64,000 nucleotides of DNA from Bettongia penicillata ogilbyi. Taxonomy: Eukaryota; Chordata; Mammalia; Diprotodontia; Potoroidae. The notes under the pieces were generated by a model. That model was not told where the DNA came from and searched no databases. It was given only the letters and a program-made list of their open reading frames with translations. This document shows, one piece after another, positions 32,207 to 43,479 of the stretch. A program made the translations under genes and the position numbers. Each line of letters begins with the position of its first letter. The stretch's first letter is position 1. The stretch is taken from positions 1,506,001-1,570,000 of the forward strand of contig JAJHZJ010000028.1 in NCBI GenBank assembly GCA_023548195.1, written 5' to 3'.

Positions 32207-33050
32207 AGAGAGCACAGAGTGAATTGAATAGGATGGGATTATATCTTAAAAGAAATTAAGGTAAACAGTGAGAGAGAAATGTAGTGGGAGGAGAGAGGGT
32301 GAAATGGAATGGGGTAAATTATCTCTCATTCAAGAGGCAGGCAGGAGACTTTTTAGTGGAGGGAAAAAGAGGAGAGCTGAGAAAAAAAACATGAAGTTTA
32401 CTCTCATCACATTCGACTAAAGGAAGGAATAAAATGCACACTCATTTTGGTATGAAAACCTATCTTACAATACAGGAAAGTGGGGGAGAAGGAGATAAGT
32501 AGGGTGGGGGGGATGATGGAAGGGAGGGCAATGGGAGGAGGGAGCAATTTGAAGGCAACACTCTTGGGGAGGGACAGGATCAAAAGACAGAATAGAAACA
32601 ATGGGGGGCAGGATAGGATGGAGGGAAATACAGTTAGTCTTACACAACATGACTATTATTCAAGTCATTTGCAAAACTACACAGATATGGCCTATATTGA
32701 ATTGCCTGCCTTCCCAAAGGGAATGGGTGGGTAGGGAGGGATGGGGAGAATTTGGAACTCAAAGTTTTAGGAACAACTGTTGAGTATTGTTGTTGCTACT
32801 AGGAAATAAGAAATACAGTTAATGGGGAATAGAAAGTTATCTGACCCTACAGGACAAAAGAGAAGATGGGGACAAGAGAAGGGAGGGAGGATAGAAGAGA
32901 GGGCAGATTGGTGATAGGGGAAATTAGAATGCTGGGTGTATTGGGGTGGGGGGAGGGGACAAATGGGGAGAAAATTTGGAACCCAAAATTTTGTGAAAAT
33001 GAATGTAAAAAGTTAAATAAATAAATTTATATTAAATAATAAAAAATAAA

Positions 33051-33062
33051 TAAAAATACCTG
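33051..33062. repeat. Target-site duplication, right
   Basis: TAAAAATACCTG follows the A-rich tail and matches 30227-30238 exactly. Confidence 0.93.
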
Positions 33063-34485
33063 ATCTCCCTAAAAATCTAAGAACCATGAAAATTGTTTCC
33101 TGAAGTTTAAATATATTTTGCTCATAATATAGCACCCCTTTTTTAGAATACTTCCCACGTCCAACTTGAAATGACCCTTCTAGATAGTGTCCCCACAGGA
33201 CAGCTGCTACCTTGGGTTCTAGGAGTAATTCTGTGAGACTGTACTTCTAACACTATAACTTATGAGCCCCCACTGGTGTACTTACTATAGGTAGACAGGA
33301 GATACAATTAGCCCTTAGCAAAGGCATTTACTAAAATAGCATAATAAGAGAACAACAGATACAAAGTATATGGTGCATAAAGCTGGAGCAAATGCTCCCA
33401 CAAATAAGCAGAGCATTTATAGGAAGAGTACACTCAAACTGAAAGCACAAGATGATATTGAGGCACACACAGAGGATACTTATGTGGCAAATAGCAAAAG
33501 GCAAATAATAATTCATGGTCCTGAAGGACCTAGAAATCCTTTCTTTTTTTTTTTTTTATGGAACCATCATGAAGTCCCTGAAGAAGTCTACTGGCTAGTT
33601 TATAGTTTAACTCTTTTCTTTGCTGCTAGGATTCAGTCTCATCAGGTACTGGTATGTATCTATTTTATCTCTCACTTCTCTGCACTAGCATCTACTGGTT
33701 CGGTAACTCCAATGAGATGGTGGGTGGTGAAGAGGAAGAGTAGACAGAAAATCTCCGCCCCCTTCCCCACTGCTCTCTGGTACAAATGTACAGCACTTCC
33801 TGCATAATTATTTCCAACTCTCAAACATTCAATACCTTTCCATCCTGACCACCTGGAGCTCCTTGGGGCTTAGCTATTTAAAGTTCACAAAGGTGTAACT
33901 CATTTTCACAGTCAATTTCATTGTTCCTTTCTTGACTTGATCATAGAGTTATTCATACCTCAAAAAGGGATCAGGGCACAGACAATATTTAAGTTCGTAT
34001 AACACCTTATTTATATGTCATTATTAGATTCTGGGCCATCTGTGACTGTGCCAACTTAGATGGAATATGAATAAGTAGGGGAGACTCTTTTACATTGGCA
34101 ATTGGAAGATTCACATTATAGAGAGATGATAGTTATGTAAAACAGACAGACTTATATAACATATAGGTGTATACTTACATATACATATATGTACTTGAGC
34201 TACTCTGATATTTATTGAGGAGGCATAACCTTTGATTTCTTAATTTGATTGAAACATTCCACTATTACTTGAACAGTCTCTATCTAAATTGAACATTCTG
34301 GGATGAGACTGAATAAATGTCCATCCATTATGCAAAAGTACCAATGCCAATTAACCAGCTTAGTCATCTCCTCTTATAAAGTCAATTTCTCATTCTTGGT
34401 TTAGTCATCCCATACCTTGGAGAAAATGCTCAGAAATTCTTTCATAGCTTCCAGTTTCTCTCCATTTAAAATTCTATAACAGGTA
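33063..34485. other. Unique sequence
   Basis: No TE recognised over 1.4 kb. A T15-16 run at about 33542-33557 lies inside a 145-codon sense frame (33370-33807) that I reject as a gene. Confidence 0.4.
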
Positions 34486-34489
34486 ATAT

Positions 34490-34965
34490 GTTAAATTCTT
34501 TGTGGTAGCCAAGAATTGGAAACAGTGCCTAGCCACCGACTAGTAGCAGAGAACTAGAAACAAAGTACTTGCCAATTGACTGACAACTGAGAAAATTATG
34601 ACACATAATACATATGAATATAATGAAATTATTTTTGGTATTAAGAAATTAATATTAGGAATTCAGAGAAATATGAGAATATTTGTATGAACTTATGCAA
34701 AGTGAAATAAATGGAACAAAAAGAAAAACCTACACAATGACTATAACAAAATAAATGAAAATATTACTCAAAGGAAATCAGGCTTTGAGTAACCGAAAAA
34801 CCAGCAAACATCCAGAAGAACAGATAATGAAAGATATCTACTCCCTCACTTCAAAGACATAGGATCGTACTATCTACATAGTCAGATGCAAACAAGATGG
34901 TCCAGTTTCATTTTTTTCTTTGTCCCAAGGAGAGTGTTGAAATGCTTGTGACATAAAGACAAAAG
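34490..34965 (+). mobile_element. Marsupial L1 3' UTR fragment
   Basis: 'gtagccaagaattggaaaca', 'acttgccaattgactg', 'atacatatgaatataatgaa', 'tgaacttatgcaaagtgaaa' and 'atggaacaaaaagaaaaacc' are in the order I recall for a marsupial L1 3' end. It is old and 5'-truncated. Confidence 0.55.
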
Positions 34966-35929
34966 GCATGAATAAAATGTATTTTTAATGTGTTAGTGTG
35001 CATTGTGAGTGGATTCAAAAATCCTACTTGAATTAATCCTCTTCTCTATACAGAGAGCTAAGAAACCCATATTTTCCAGGATGTCACTGAAATACTAGTG
35101 GTTTAAATAGACTCTTCTTTTCAGAGGTCACCTCTTTGTATTCATCTTGTCACCCACCTTCTTTTGTGTGCCTGTGACTTTAAAGAGCCTTTCAGGTTTC
35201 CTCAGTCTATTTACAGGTGAAGTGGAAGTTATGCTGCCTTTTTGCTGTAGCTTCTATATTTCAATTTGGGGAACACTTAGGTTGTTTCTACACTGTCTAA
35301 GTGGAACATTAGAGATTTTTTAAATAATCAAAATTAAGGTCAGACAGAATGCTTTCTAAATTGGCACAAGGATAGAAAATTAATAGAAAACAAACACTAA
35401 CTGACTGTCATCATATCAGAGTATTTTCTGGCAATTTAAAAAATTATCATCATGCTGATATAGAAGGCACCAAGCTTTGCAAAAGTATACTTCTTCCCTC
35501 TGCCAATAGAGAAAACAACCTCATTCCTAATGTCTATATAGTTTTAGCATCATGTTTTGTTTTTTTTTTTGCAAAAAATTCTTATTCTGTCCTGTATTAT
35601 TCAGTATCACCCTCAAAAATGGATCAGAGCACAGACAATATTTATTTTCAATTTTAAAATGAAAGCATCCCATATAATCCAGAATTCTTCAATAAAATGT
35701 AGGTAAATTTAATTAACCTATATGCTAAGAACTTCAAGATAAAAGCTTTAAGCTGGTAACAAGATAATTAATACAGTAAGACCCCTTCCCAAAGAAGGAT
35801 GGGTAGATAAAAACTTCAAAATATAAGATGGGAAGGAGGAGAATCATAGCTAGTTAGCAGTTTATCTGAAAAAGATCTGAAGGTTTTAAAAAACTACAAA
35901 TAAAATATGAGTTGAGTGATATTATAGCA
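34966..35929. other. Unique sequence
   Basis: No recognised gene or TE. It contains a T11 run near 35560. Confidence 0.4.
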
Positions 35930-36780
35930 AGAAAGTAAATATAATCTAAGGCTGCATTAAGAGAGGCACTATGTCCAGGACTAAAGAGTTGATAACATTG
36001 TCCTACTCTGCTCTAGTCAAAGCACAGCTAGACTATTGTATTCAGTGCTGAGTGTCATATTTTGGGAAGTTCAAGAAGATACTCAGGATGGTAATAGGAA
36101 TAAAGGACTTGCCATAAAGGAATTAGTTGAAGGAAATGGGAATCTTTAGTTGGAAAAAGAAAAGATTTAAGGGATAAATAATAGCTACCTTTAAGTTTTT
36201 GAAAGGTTATCCTTTGGAGGAAAGGTTATACTTGTCCTTCTTTGTCTCTGAGGAAGGAACTAAGAGGAATGGATAGAAGTTACAGTGAGACAGATTTAGG
36301 CTTAATATAAGGGAAAATGTCCTAATCTTGTTTTTGTTGCTGCTGAGTCATTTCAATCTTGTCTACCTCTTCATGATCCAATTTGGGGTTTTCTTGGCAA
36401 AGATAAGGGAGTGATTTTACGTTTCCTCCTCCAGCTCATTTTACAAATAAGGTGACTGGGGCAAACAGTGCTAAGAGACTTGCCAAAGTCAAACAGCTAG
36501 AAAGTGTCTGAGGCTAGATTTGAACTCCAGAAGATGAGTCTTCCTGACTTCAGACCCAGCACTCCATTCTCTCCACCATCTAGCTGCTCTGTCCTAAATT
36601 AGAGCTGTCCAAAAGTGGAATGAGATGTCTTGCAAAGATAAAGACTATAGGTCTTCAATCTGAGGTTGGATGATAACCTAGTTTGAGTTGCCTAGAAGAC
36701 ATTTTTGTTCAGGTACATATTGGATCAGACATTCTTCCAACTCTGAAATCCTGCAACACTATGATTTGTAATGAAAAATA
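35930..36780 (+). mobile_element. CR1/L3 LINE 3' portion, split by a SINE
   Basis: Sense order: 'aaggctgcattaagagaggc', 'tcctactctgctctagtcaa', 'gtattcagtgctgagtgtca', 'tgggaatctttagttggaaa', 'gacagatttaggcttaatat' (ORF2 C-terminus), then after the SINE 'ttagagctgtccaaaagtgg' and 'cagacattcttccaactctg' at the 3' end. This is the CR1/L3 layout. The SINE at 36326-36589 splits it, with TGTCCTAA on both sides. Confidence 0.8.
36326..36589 (-). mobile_element. MAR1-type SINE, antisense, in CR1/L3
   Basis: Antisense RTE-like tail ('ggggttttcttggcaaagat') then antisense tRNA head ('gatttgaactccagaagatg', 'ccaccatctagctgct'). The 8-bp duplication TGTCCTAA is at 36318-36325 and 36590-36597. Confidence 0.9.
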
Positions 36781-38935
36781 CAATTTTAGACATATACTTT
36801 AACACATATTAACAAATGATCATCAACTTCTATATGCATTTTAGAGGAAAAATTCACTTTAGAGTTTCATACACATCCATAGCTTCCATATTTAATTTTT
36901 GTCCTGTTCTCTTCTCAGGTAAATAAACTACCATTCATCTCAAACTTACCATGCACCCTCGAAGTAACTATATATGTCCATAGTTTGTTTTTTAACTCTT
37001 GTCTCCAAAGTCTTTTGCACATCAATTCCTGATTTCCATCAACCCTTTAAAATCCACTTCATTGTTTGAACACTAAATGCAATTCCTACCAGTTTGAATT
37101 TCTATGTTCTAAATGTGCCAACTTTGCAATTGTTACAATTCTATTGCATCTCCATAACATCAACCATTCAGGACAGCATTTCAAGTGACAAATAAATGTT
37201 TTAGCAACATTCTAACTCTGAATAGTCTGCTGTTGGCTAGGGTGGGGTGGGGAGGGAGGTGATGGTGAGAAATTTAGTTTCTTCCAGTTACAAAAAAGGA
37301 ATTGAAGGATCATGGGAAGCAAGATGAGAGAAGAGGGAGATGGAGATGGAGATGGGGGAAAATCTGGCATTTTTTAACATTGTAGGTATTCTTTCCAATA
37401 GAGTGCATCTATATATATTTTACTAAATAAATAGCTAAAGAGAAGATATGAACATCAATACATAGGACTATAGATGATTTCTAAACATAGTAAAATTTCA
37501 TTAAGACAAATAACAGAATGGAAAAATATTTTAAATCATCCAGGTATGAATGAACTTTTCTTTTTAAGTGATTCTCTCTTATTTGAAGAATGATTAAAGA
37601 CATTTAGTTTGGCTGCTAAATAGCATTTAGTTTACCTTCAAAGTTCTTTTGAATAAATCCTTTAATATTTTTAGTGTGTCTCTACACACCACCTAGCACA
37701 GGGTTCTTCCTAAATATTTTTGACAACTGACTTGTGAGCAAATATCACTATGTGAAAGCTGCATCATCCAAATTAATACACTTGGTAAAGGGGATGTTGT
37801 TTCTCGTTAACCCAGCTCATTAACAATCACTCAATATTCAATGAAATGAGAGGAGGGCACACTCTAAATGGTACAGCTTCGCCGTGTAATTAGATACTAC
37901 ACAAAGACCATAACCGTATTACTCTTTTCTTAGTTTTTCATCCCTGAAGTAGCTGTTTAGTCTAATTAAGAGTCTGAAATACACATGAATGTCATTCTTG
38001 CAAAAATGAGATGCAATCATAAGTCTCTTTTGTTATTTTAAATGGAGTCTCTGTCTACAGAACAACACAAAGCCTCCAGATACAATTGTGTTTAAAAATG
38101 AGAATATCTAAAGCCATCTGAAAATGTAGACATTTAAGTATCCCTTTGACTGCTCATCTAGTTGAAAAGATCAAAGAAAGGCCTTAAATTATCACTGCAT
38201 TTGTTTCAGTCATCCCAGTTTCACAGTGTCCAGTCATTCTGTGTTTTCTATATTCAGAGCAGCTGTTGTTGTGACTCCCAAGATGTTGGACTCCCTAACA
38301 AGTTATTTTCCAGTTTTTTTGGCAAGAACTGGCTTTAGAAGCATGATGGTTTGCCTTGATGCTTTCCAGCTGGCAGGAACTGTGTTCTTCCATCAAAAAA
38401 CAGGTCATTGCCCAGAGGATCCCAACTTTTACCCAACTAAGCATGGAATTAGGAGTTGCTAAGGAGTCCAAGAGTTATATCTACTTAAGGAAACCCAGTG
38501 ACCTAGTGATCCAGACACCACATAAGAAATTAAGAACTTTTAACTTCCATTCCAGACTTCCTGCCAATGCACTTTATAACCTTGGAGACGCCACTTAACC
38601 TTCAGCTCTCTTTCCACAGCTATGATCCTAATTATTTTATATTTATTGAGCCACAAAGAACAAGCATCTGAAGAGGGCATAAAGCAAAAGTATTGCTTCC
38701 TTCTACTAAAGAGTTTGCATTAGAACTGGTTCTTTAGCAACATTTCAGCTACCTCAAGGAAATACATTATGGGCTGAGCCATTATTATGAAATATTTAGG
38801 GAATATCCATCAGGACTGTTTGCTCATTTTAAAAGAAGCAGACTGCAGGGTTTTCCCTTCCCTTGCAATTTTTCAATTTAAAATTCTAATGTAATGTCAC
38901 CACAGGTCCAAGTATACAATGCCAAGTAGTCTTTT
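36781..38935. promoter_or_regulatory. TE-poor 2.1-kb block with candidate regulatory core
   Basis: No interspersed repeat recognised in more than 2 kb. The core at about 37770-38215 is balanced, non-simple sequence with clustered homeodomain-type sites: CCAAATTAATACAC (37769), GTGTAATTAGATAC (37884), AGTCTAATTAAGAG (37959) and GATGCAATCATAAG (38009). It also has AGAACAACACAAAGCC (about 38059). This is the texture of a conserved developmental enhancer, but that is inference without an alignment. The flanks show nothing further. Confidence 0.4.
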
Positions 38936-38939
38936 GTTT

Positions 38940-39280
38940 AGTTGATGGAGTGTGGTACAGTAGAAATAATGCCAGATTTGGAGTCAGGGGACCTGAACTA
39001 CAATCTTGGTCCCATTAGTTGCTACCTGTGTAACCTTAGAAAAATAATTTCTGGACTTTCAGTTTCCTCATCTGAAAAATTATGGAGTTCAGCTTCATGA
39101 CCTCAATTTCTGGACTTTCTGGACTTCAGTTTCCTCATCTGAAAAATTATGGAGTTCAGCTTCATGACCTGTGAGGCCTTTTCCAGGTATAGATCTATGA
39201 CTGCTCAGGTCCTATAAAGTAGATCACATTTGCAGCCGAAGTCCTTTTTAGTTCTAAATCTATGATACTTGAAAGTAGTA
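38940..39280 (+). mobile_element. THER1/MIR-like SINE with internal duplication
   Basis: 'tggtacagtagaaataatg', 'ggagtcaggggacctgaact', 'gtaaccttagaaaaataatt' and 'cagtttcctcatctg' give the sense SINE order, ending in 'ttctaaatctatgat'. About 58 bp in the middle occurs twice in tandem (39046-39103 and 39105-39170). Confidence 0.8.
39046..39170. repeat. 58-bp tandem duplication inside a SINE
   Basis: Copy 1 is 39046-39103 and copy 2 is 39105-39170. Both run from AATTTCTGGACTTT to CTTCATGACCT. Copy 2 has an extra CTGGACTT direct repeat. The near-identity of the two units means the duplication is much younger than the SINE. Confidence 0.92.
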
Positions 39281-39452
39281 GCTTCTGTCCTGCTCACCTT
39301 AGGGCCCTAGTAGTGGCCGCCAAAAACAGGCTGTCAGAGCTGTTGGGTCTCTTGACAACTTCCAACCACAGTATAAATACAATTCAGTTTTTGTTTCTTT
39401 GAGCTTGACGTTTTGTTCTTAGGCTTTCTACCTGTTGTTTCACAGAAGGATG

Positions 39453-39663
39453 GTTGCTCTTGTTCAGTCATGCCTGATTCTTCATGACCCTATTTGGGAT
39501 TTTCTTGGCAAAGATACTGCAATGGTTTTACATTTCCTTCTCCAGCTCATTTTACAGATGAGACAACTGAGGCAGAGTTAAATGACTTGCCCAGGGTCAT
39601 ACAGCTGGTAAGTGTCTGAGGCCAGATTTGAACTCAAAAAATGAGTCTTCCTGATTCCACCTA
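39453..39663 (-). mobile_element. MAR1-type SINE, antisense, head-truncated
   Basis: 'gttgctcttgttcagtcatg', 'gggattttcttggcaaagat', 'agggtcatacagctggtaag' and 'gatttgaactcaaaaaatga'. The tRNA-like head is degraded after 39655. Confidence 0.85.
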
Positions 39664-40552
39664 AGTAGCCCAATGGATGGTTAAACTGGAGATAAAACAA
39701 CAGTGCTTTTATTGTGCAGATGCCCAATTATAAGGACCTCCTTCAACAGTATCACAGAGCTTGTCTTTTTTATCCCTGACCTTCCACAAAGACACTTTGT
39801 TTTAGAACATGATTCTGAGTATAACGTTTTGGATTTTTTTCCCTTCTCAAACCCCAACCTGGCTAAAAGTTCTTTGGCATCCATATCAAGGAAAGCTCAC
39901 TTGCTTACAGAGTGCTCAGTGTGCTGCTCCTGCATTATACATGGATGTGTGTGACCAATTGGTTTTCTTTGCAATGAGTGACCATTTTCAACAATGAAAT
40001 CATATGTGCAAAGACTTTCAAAACAGTTTTGTTTGATGCAGGAGTTTTCCCCCTGATGTTTTGCTCTTAGTCCATTAAAAACGACAACAAAAAAAGTACG
40101 ATCTCCCTTGCCCCACCCAAAAAAGAGGAGTTCCATGGTATTTTATTCTTTTCCTCAGTAACCCATATAGAAACGCAGCACATTTGATGGTAATGTTTGA
40201 AATAATTTAACCACCAGTAGAGAATTCTGTCCACTCTATTCTAACATTCTACATGTAAATCTCTCCACTATAATCTTGCACTTAAATATTTTTTCTCCCA
40301 CTTCTGGGCATCCTTTAGAATTTCACATGGGAATTTTTTATACAATGTATTAGAAGGGGGAAGCAGTAGAAAACAGTTAAAATATAGAAAGGAATTCAAC
40401 CGCTTTTGCCTTTCAACTTCTGTAGACAGCAAAAGCTCGTTTATTCAGGCTCTATTCCTCCAGAATTTATTATAATTGGGGTAAAAGCTGTGCTTGAATT
40501 TACTTCTGAACTACCTACGAAGAAAAACTTTACCAAGCAAATTAAATGGAAT
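39664..40552. other. Unique sequence
   Basis: No TE or gene recognised. The overlapping 60-83-codon frames near 39700-40136 have no family resemblance. Confidence 0.4.
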
Positions 40553-40757
40553 AACGCAGCATGGTGTAACAGATAGAGAACTTGTCTCTGAGAAAGGAAA
40601 ACTCAGGTTTAAATTCTGTCTCTTGCACATACTGGTTGTATGTTAGTGGACAAGTCAATTAACCTAATAGTATTCTGGCAATTTGACTATATGTTATTGG
40701 TAGAGGGAGTTTCTCTCCCTTGGGAATTCCTTTGCCAAAAAATCACAGGTCCACTGA
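40553..40757 (+). mobile_element. CORE-SINE-like tRNA-derived SINE
   Basis: 'gcatggtgtaacagatagag', 'actcaggtttaaattctgtc', 'gtagagggagtttctctccc' and 'aaaatcacaggtcc' match the head and tail of 1441-1672. Confidence 0.75.
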
Positions 40758-40879
40758 TGGCCACTTCTTAGAGTGTCTGAGGAATGAGGTGTTGTGTCAC
40801 TTATTTGTATATATCACATACCCCTACCACGCTGGATGCCATATGAGGAAGCTCTAGCACTGTCAAACAGAAATCTGGA

Positions 40880-41190
40880 ATCTGCCCCAGCACAATACTG
40901 CATGGTTTTGTAGCTGTTGTGGGCATTTCAGTCATGTCTAGCTCTTTGTAACCTCATGTAATGTTTTCTGAGCAAAAAACGAGTGGTTTGCGTTTTCTTC
41001 TCCAGCTCATTTTACAAATAAGGAAATTGAGGCAAACAAGGTGAAGTGACTTGCCCAGGGTCACACAGCTAGCAAGTGTCTGAGATTTTAATTCAGAAAG
41101 ATGTCTTCCTGACTTCAGGCCCACCACTCTATCCACTGGGTCACCTAGCTGCCCACACACAATAGGTACTTAATAAATGTTTGTATATTC
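40880..41190 (+). mobile_element. L2 3' end split by a SINE
   Basis: 'gccccagcacaatactgcat' before and 'aataggtacttaataaatgt' after the SINE are consecutive parts of the L2 terminus. Confidence 0.6.
40911..41153 (-). mobile_element. MAR1-type SINE, antisense
   Basis: 'ttctccagctcattttacaa', 'tgacttgcccagggtcacac' and 'agctagcaagtgtctgagat', ending 'gggtcacctagctgccc'. It is inserted within an L2 3' end. Confidence 0.88.
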
Positions 41191-41756
41191 AAACTGAATT
41201 CCACATAAATTTGCCCTTTTACTTCAATGAAAATTTGATTTTAAACATTTTTAATAAATGCCTTTCTAAAATGCCAGACCTTAAAAAGCTAAGTCATCCA
41301 CAAAAGTGCTCCCCAGAGCTTTATTGTGGTATGGAGGTGACCCCGGGTTCTTCAAGGAAGCTGGAAAGTAACCAAAGACAAGTCTGGCAACAGACTGATT
41401 ATCTTTCATCAAAGGACCGGTCTAACTGCATTTAGAAAGGCTCATTGCCAGGCTAACTGAAAGGTGATAAATTTTTCAACTACAACAACCAAGTAATAGA
41501 GGGCTTTGTGATCTGTGCTGGGAGATGACATACCCACACTGATGAAATCATGGAGCCTTGAAATAATTATTAAACAAAATATGGTGAATATAACTTCAAT
41601 TTTTTTTGATGGTCATGGTCAATCATTATGAAAATGTTATTAATTTGATTTACTTTCAGAAGTCAATGATGTATGTATTCTGCCACTCTTCTAAATGCCT
41701 CTAAACAGCTTTATATTTTTGGTCATTCTATTGCTTCAGTGGTTTTCTCTCTCACT
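41191..41756. other. Unique AT-rich sequence
   Basis: No gene or TE recognised. Confidence 0.4.
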
Positions 41757-42001
41757 GTTAGAGAGGCAGTACTGTATAATGGTTAGAGCAGTAGGCTTCG
41801 AAGTCAAAAAGACCTGTATTAGAATCCCTCCTCAGAAATTTACTAAGTATATGGCTCTGGTCAAATCACTTAACCTACCTTCGTCTCAGTTTCCTCATCT
41901 ATAAAATGTGAGTGATAACAGTACCTGCCTCATAAGGTCATTGTGAGGATCAAATGAGATAGTGACAGTGCTCCGTAGAAGTTGGCTGTTATTATTAGCA
42001 G
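41757..42001 (+). mobile_element. MIR SINE, full length
   Basis: 'actgtataatggttagagca', 'cagtttcctcatctataaaa', 'gtacctgcctcataaggtca' and 'ttgtgaggatcaaatgagat', ending TTATTATTA. One of the best MIR copies in the window. Confidence 0.92.
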
Positions 42002-42580
42002 ATATTTCTCAACGTTGCTCTCTCTAGTTTCCCCTCTTCTGAATCTGCCTCATTGCTTCTAATCTGCTAACCACGTCATCTATAAGAAAAGGAGAAAATC
42101 AAGCTCAATAAACTAATAGAACTAATTTTACACATATCTCAGAATTGTTTTCTGATTCTTTTGCTTTTATTTGTGAAAAACATATATAAATTTTATATCA
42201 GTTATCAACATCTTTTTTCCTCTTTATTTCTGATTTAAAAGTAATGTTTCACATGTTTGAGGATGCTAAGACTCTAACTGTTGGATAAATGGAGTATTGA
42301 TATGTTCTGAGAATAAACTGTTTTCAAGAATCTTCTGTACTTTAGGATTGTATATTCTTACAAGACATTGATGTGCTCATTACAAATCATCCTTACTTAG
42401 TTTTTAGTCAACACCTTGCTGACCTGGTTATCATTATTATCCTTAATAACAAGCTATACATCAATGACTCACAGTACATTACTACATAGTACTATTATAG
42501 TACATAATAGTATTATAGTACATAGTACTATAATACTATTACATAGTATTCATAATTTTTAAGATTCTTGCCTTACAAGT
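42002..42580. other. Unique sequence with AT palindrome
   Basis: No TE recognised. A strong inverted repeat lies at 42508-42538. Confidence 0.45.
42508..42538. repeat. 13-bp perfect inverted repeat, 5-base loop
   Basis: TAGTATTATAGTA (42508-42520) and TACTATAATACTA (42526-42538) flank CATAG. The surrounding 42478-42552 repeats 'tagtac' and 'actattata' pieces in both orientations. Confidence 0.93.
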
Positions 42581-42584
42581 TTGT

Positions 42585-42700
42585 GATCCACATTTTACAG
42601 ATGAGGAAACTGAGGCTTGAAGATATTAAATGACAGTCTTTGTTGCAAAGCTAATGAGTAAAAGAGTCAGAATTCATACTCAGTTCTTTACATTCTAAGT
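42585..42700 (-). mobile_element. MIR fragment, antisense
   Basis: 'ccacattttacagatgagga', then 'aactgaggcttgaagat' and 'cagaattcatactcagttct' is antisense MIR. Confidence 0.75.
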
Positions 42701-42986
42701 AAACTTTCTGCAAACTATATTTCAATTTCAAAATTTTATAATTCAGACTTTTAACTAATCAACTAAGTTAGCTAGTTAATCCTAGCCTTACTCTCAACTA
42801 GTTCAAGTAAACTTTTATAGTTTTGCTATTAGTTGGGAGAATATGTTGGTTGTGGTTATAGGCCATATATGTGCGTATAAATATATAGTCATTAACCCAA
42901 TACTACAGATGTTTTGAGCCTTTCAATGATCTTTGTGGCTTTCTCCAAGGCTCTTAAGATTTTCCATCTCTTCTTTTACTTATGCA

Positions 42987-43090
42987 TGAAGAGCATTTAT
43001 TAAGTACATGGCAGATACCATGCTAAACATCAAGAATACAACACAATACTGTCCTCAAGAATATTATATTCTGTTACCAGGAGACAATTC
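42987..43090 (-). mobile_element. L2 3' end, antisense
   Basis: 'gagcatttattaagtacatg', 'gcagataccatgctaaacat' and 'actgtcctcaagaatat' is the reverse complement of an L2 terminus. Confidence 0.65.
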
Positions 43091-43479
43091 ATATAAGGGT
43101 GTGGTGGTCAGTAGATTGACACATTATTTCCAAAAGCAATGGTAGTATTACTATTCCGAGAGCAAGATATGAAAAGGTTGGATTTAATGGAAAGGAGTGA
43201 GGAGGAAAATAAGGTTTGCATAACTGTCTTAATATAATTTGAACAAGGTTCCAAGCTACAATACAAGGCATGGCAATCTCCCTTATATGGCATTTATGTC
43301 AGAGGAAAAAGCAGTTCAGAAGTAGGTCCCTAGAACTGATTTTCAGAAGGAGTGGGGAAGTCTTATCATTAGGGCTGGATTCACTAGAGTTATGGCTTAG
43401 GAAGTAGGGATAGTGGCCAAGACCATTTTTCCCAGTCCTGGACAATGGCTGATGCTTCTACAGGAGAAAACTGGCATGG

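Larger units (their letters stand above)
30239..33050 (+). mobile_element. Full-length HAL1-type (half-L1) retrotransposon
   Basis: A 2,812-bp element has a 12-bp target duplication on both sides, a GAGGAGCCAAGATGGCGG 5' end, a GC-rich 5' UTR, one L1-type ORF1, then a CA-rich stretch, a polypurine/G-rich 3' UTR (about 32240-32960) and an A-rich tail (33010-33050). No ORF2 endonuclease or reverse transcriptase exists anywhere in it: after ORF1 the sequence goes straight to the 3' UTR. This is the architecture of HAL1 elements, which depend on an L1 ORF2 supplied in trans. Both ends and the duplication are intact, so insertion was full-length and comparatively recent next to the surrounding L2 and MIR copies. 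It is now coding-dead. Confidence 0.9.

Noticed and set aside
33370..33807. 145-codon plus-strand open frame
   Set aside because: It runs through a T15-16 run (six phenylalanines), has no recognisable domain, no splice or promoter context, and lies in AT-rich noncoding sequence.
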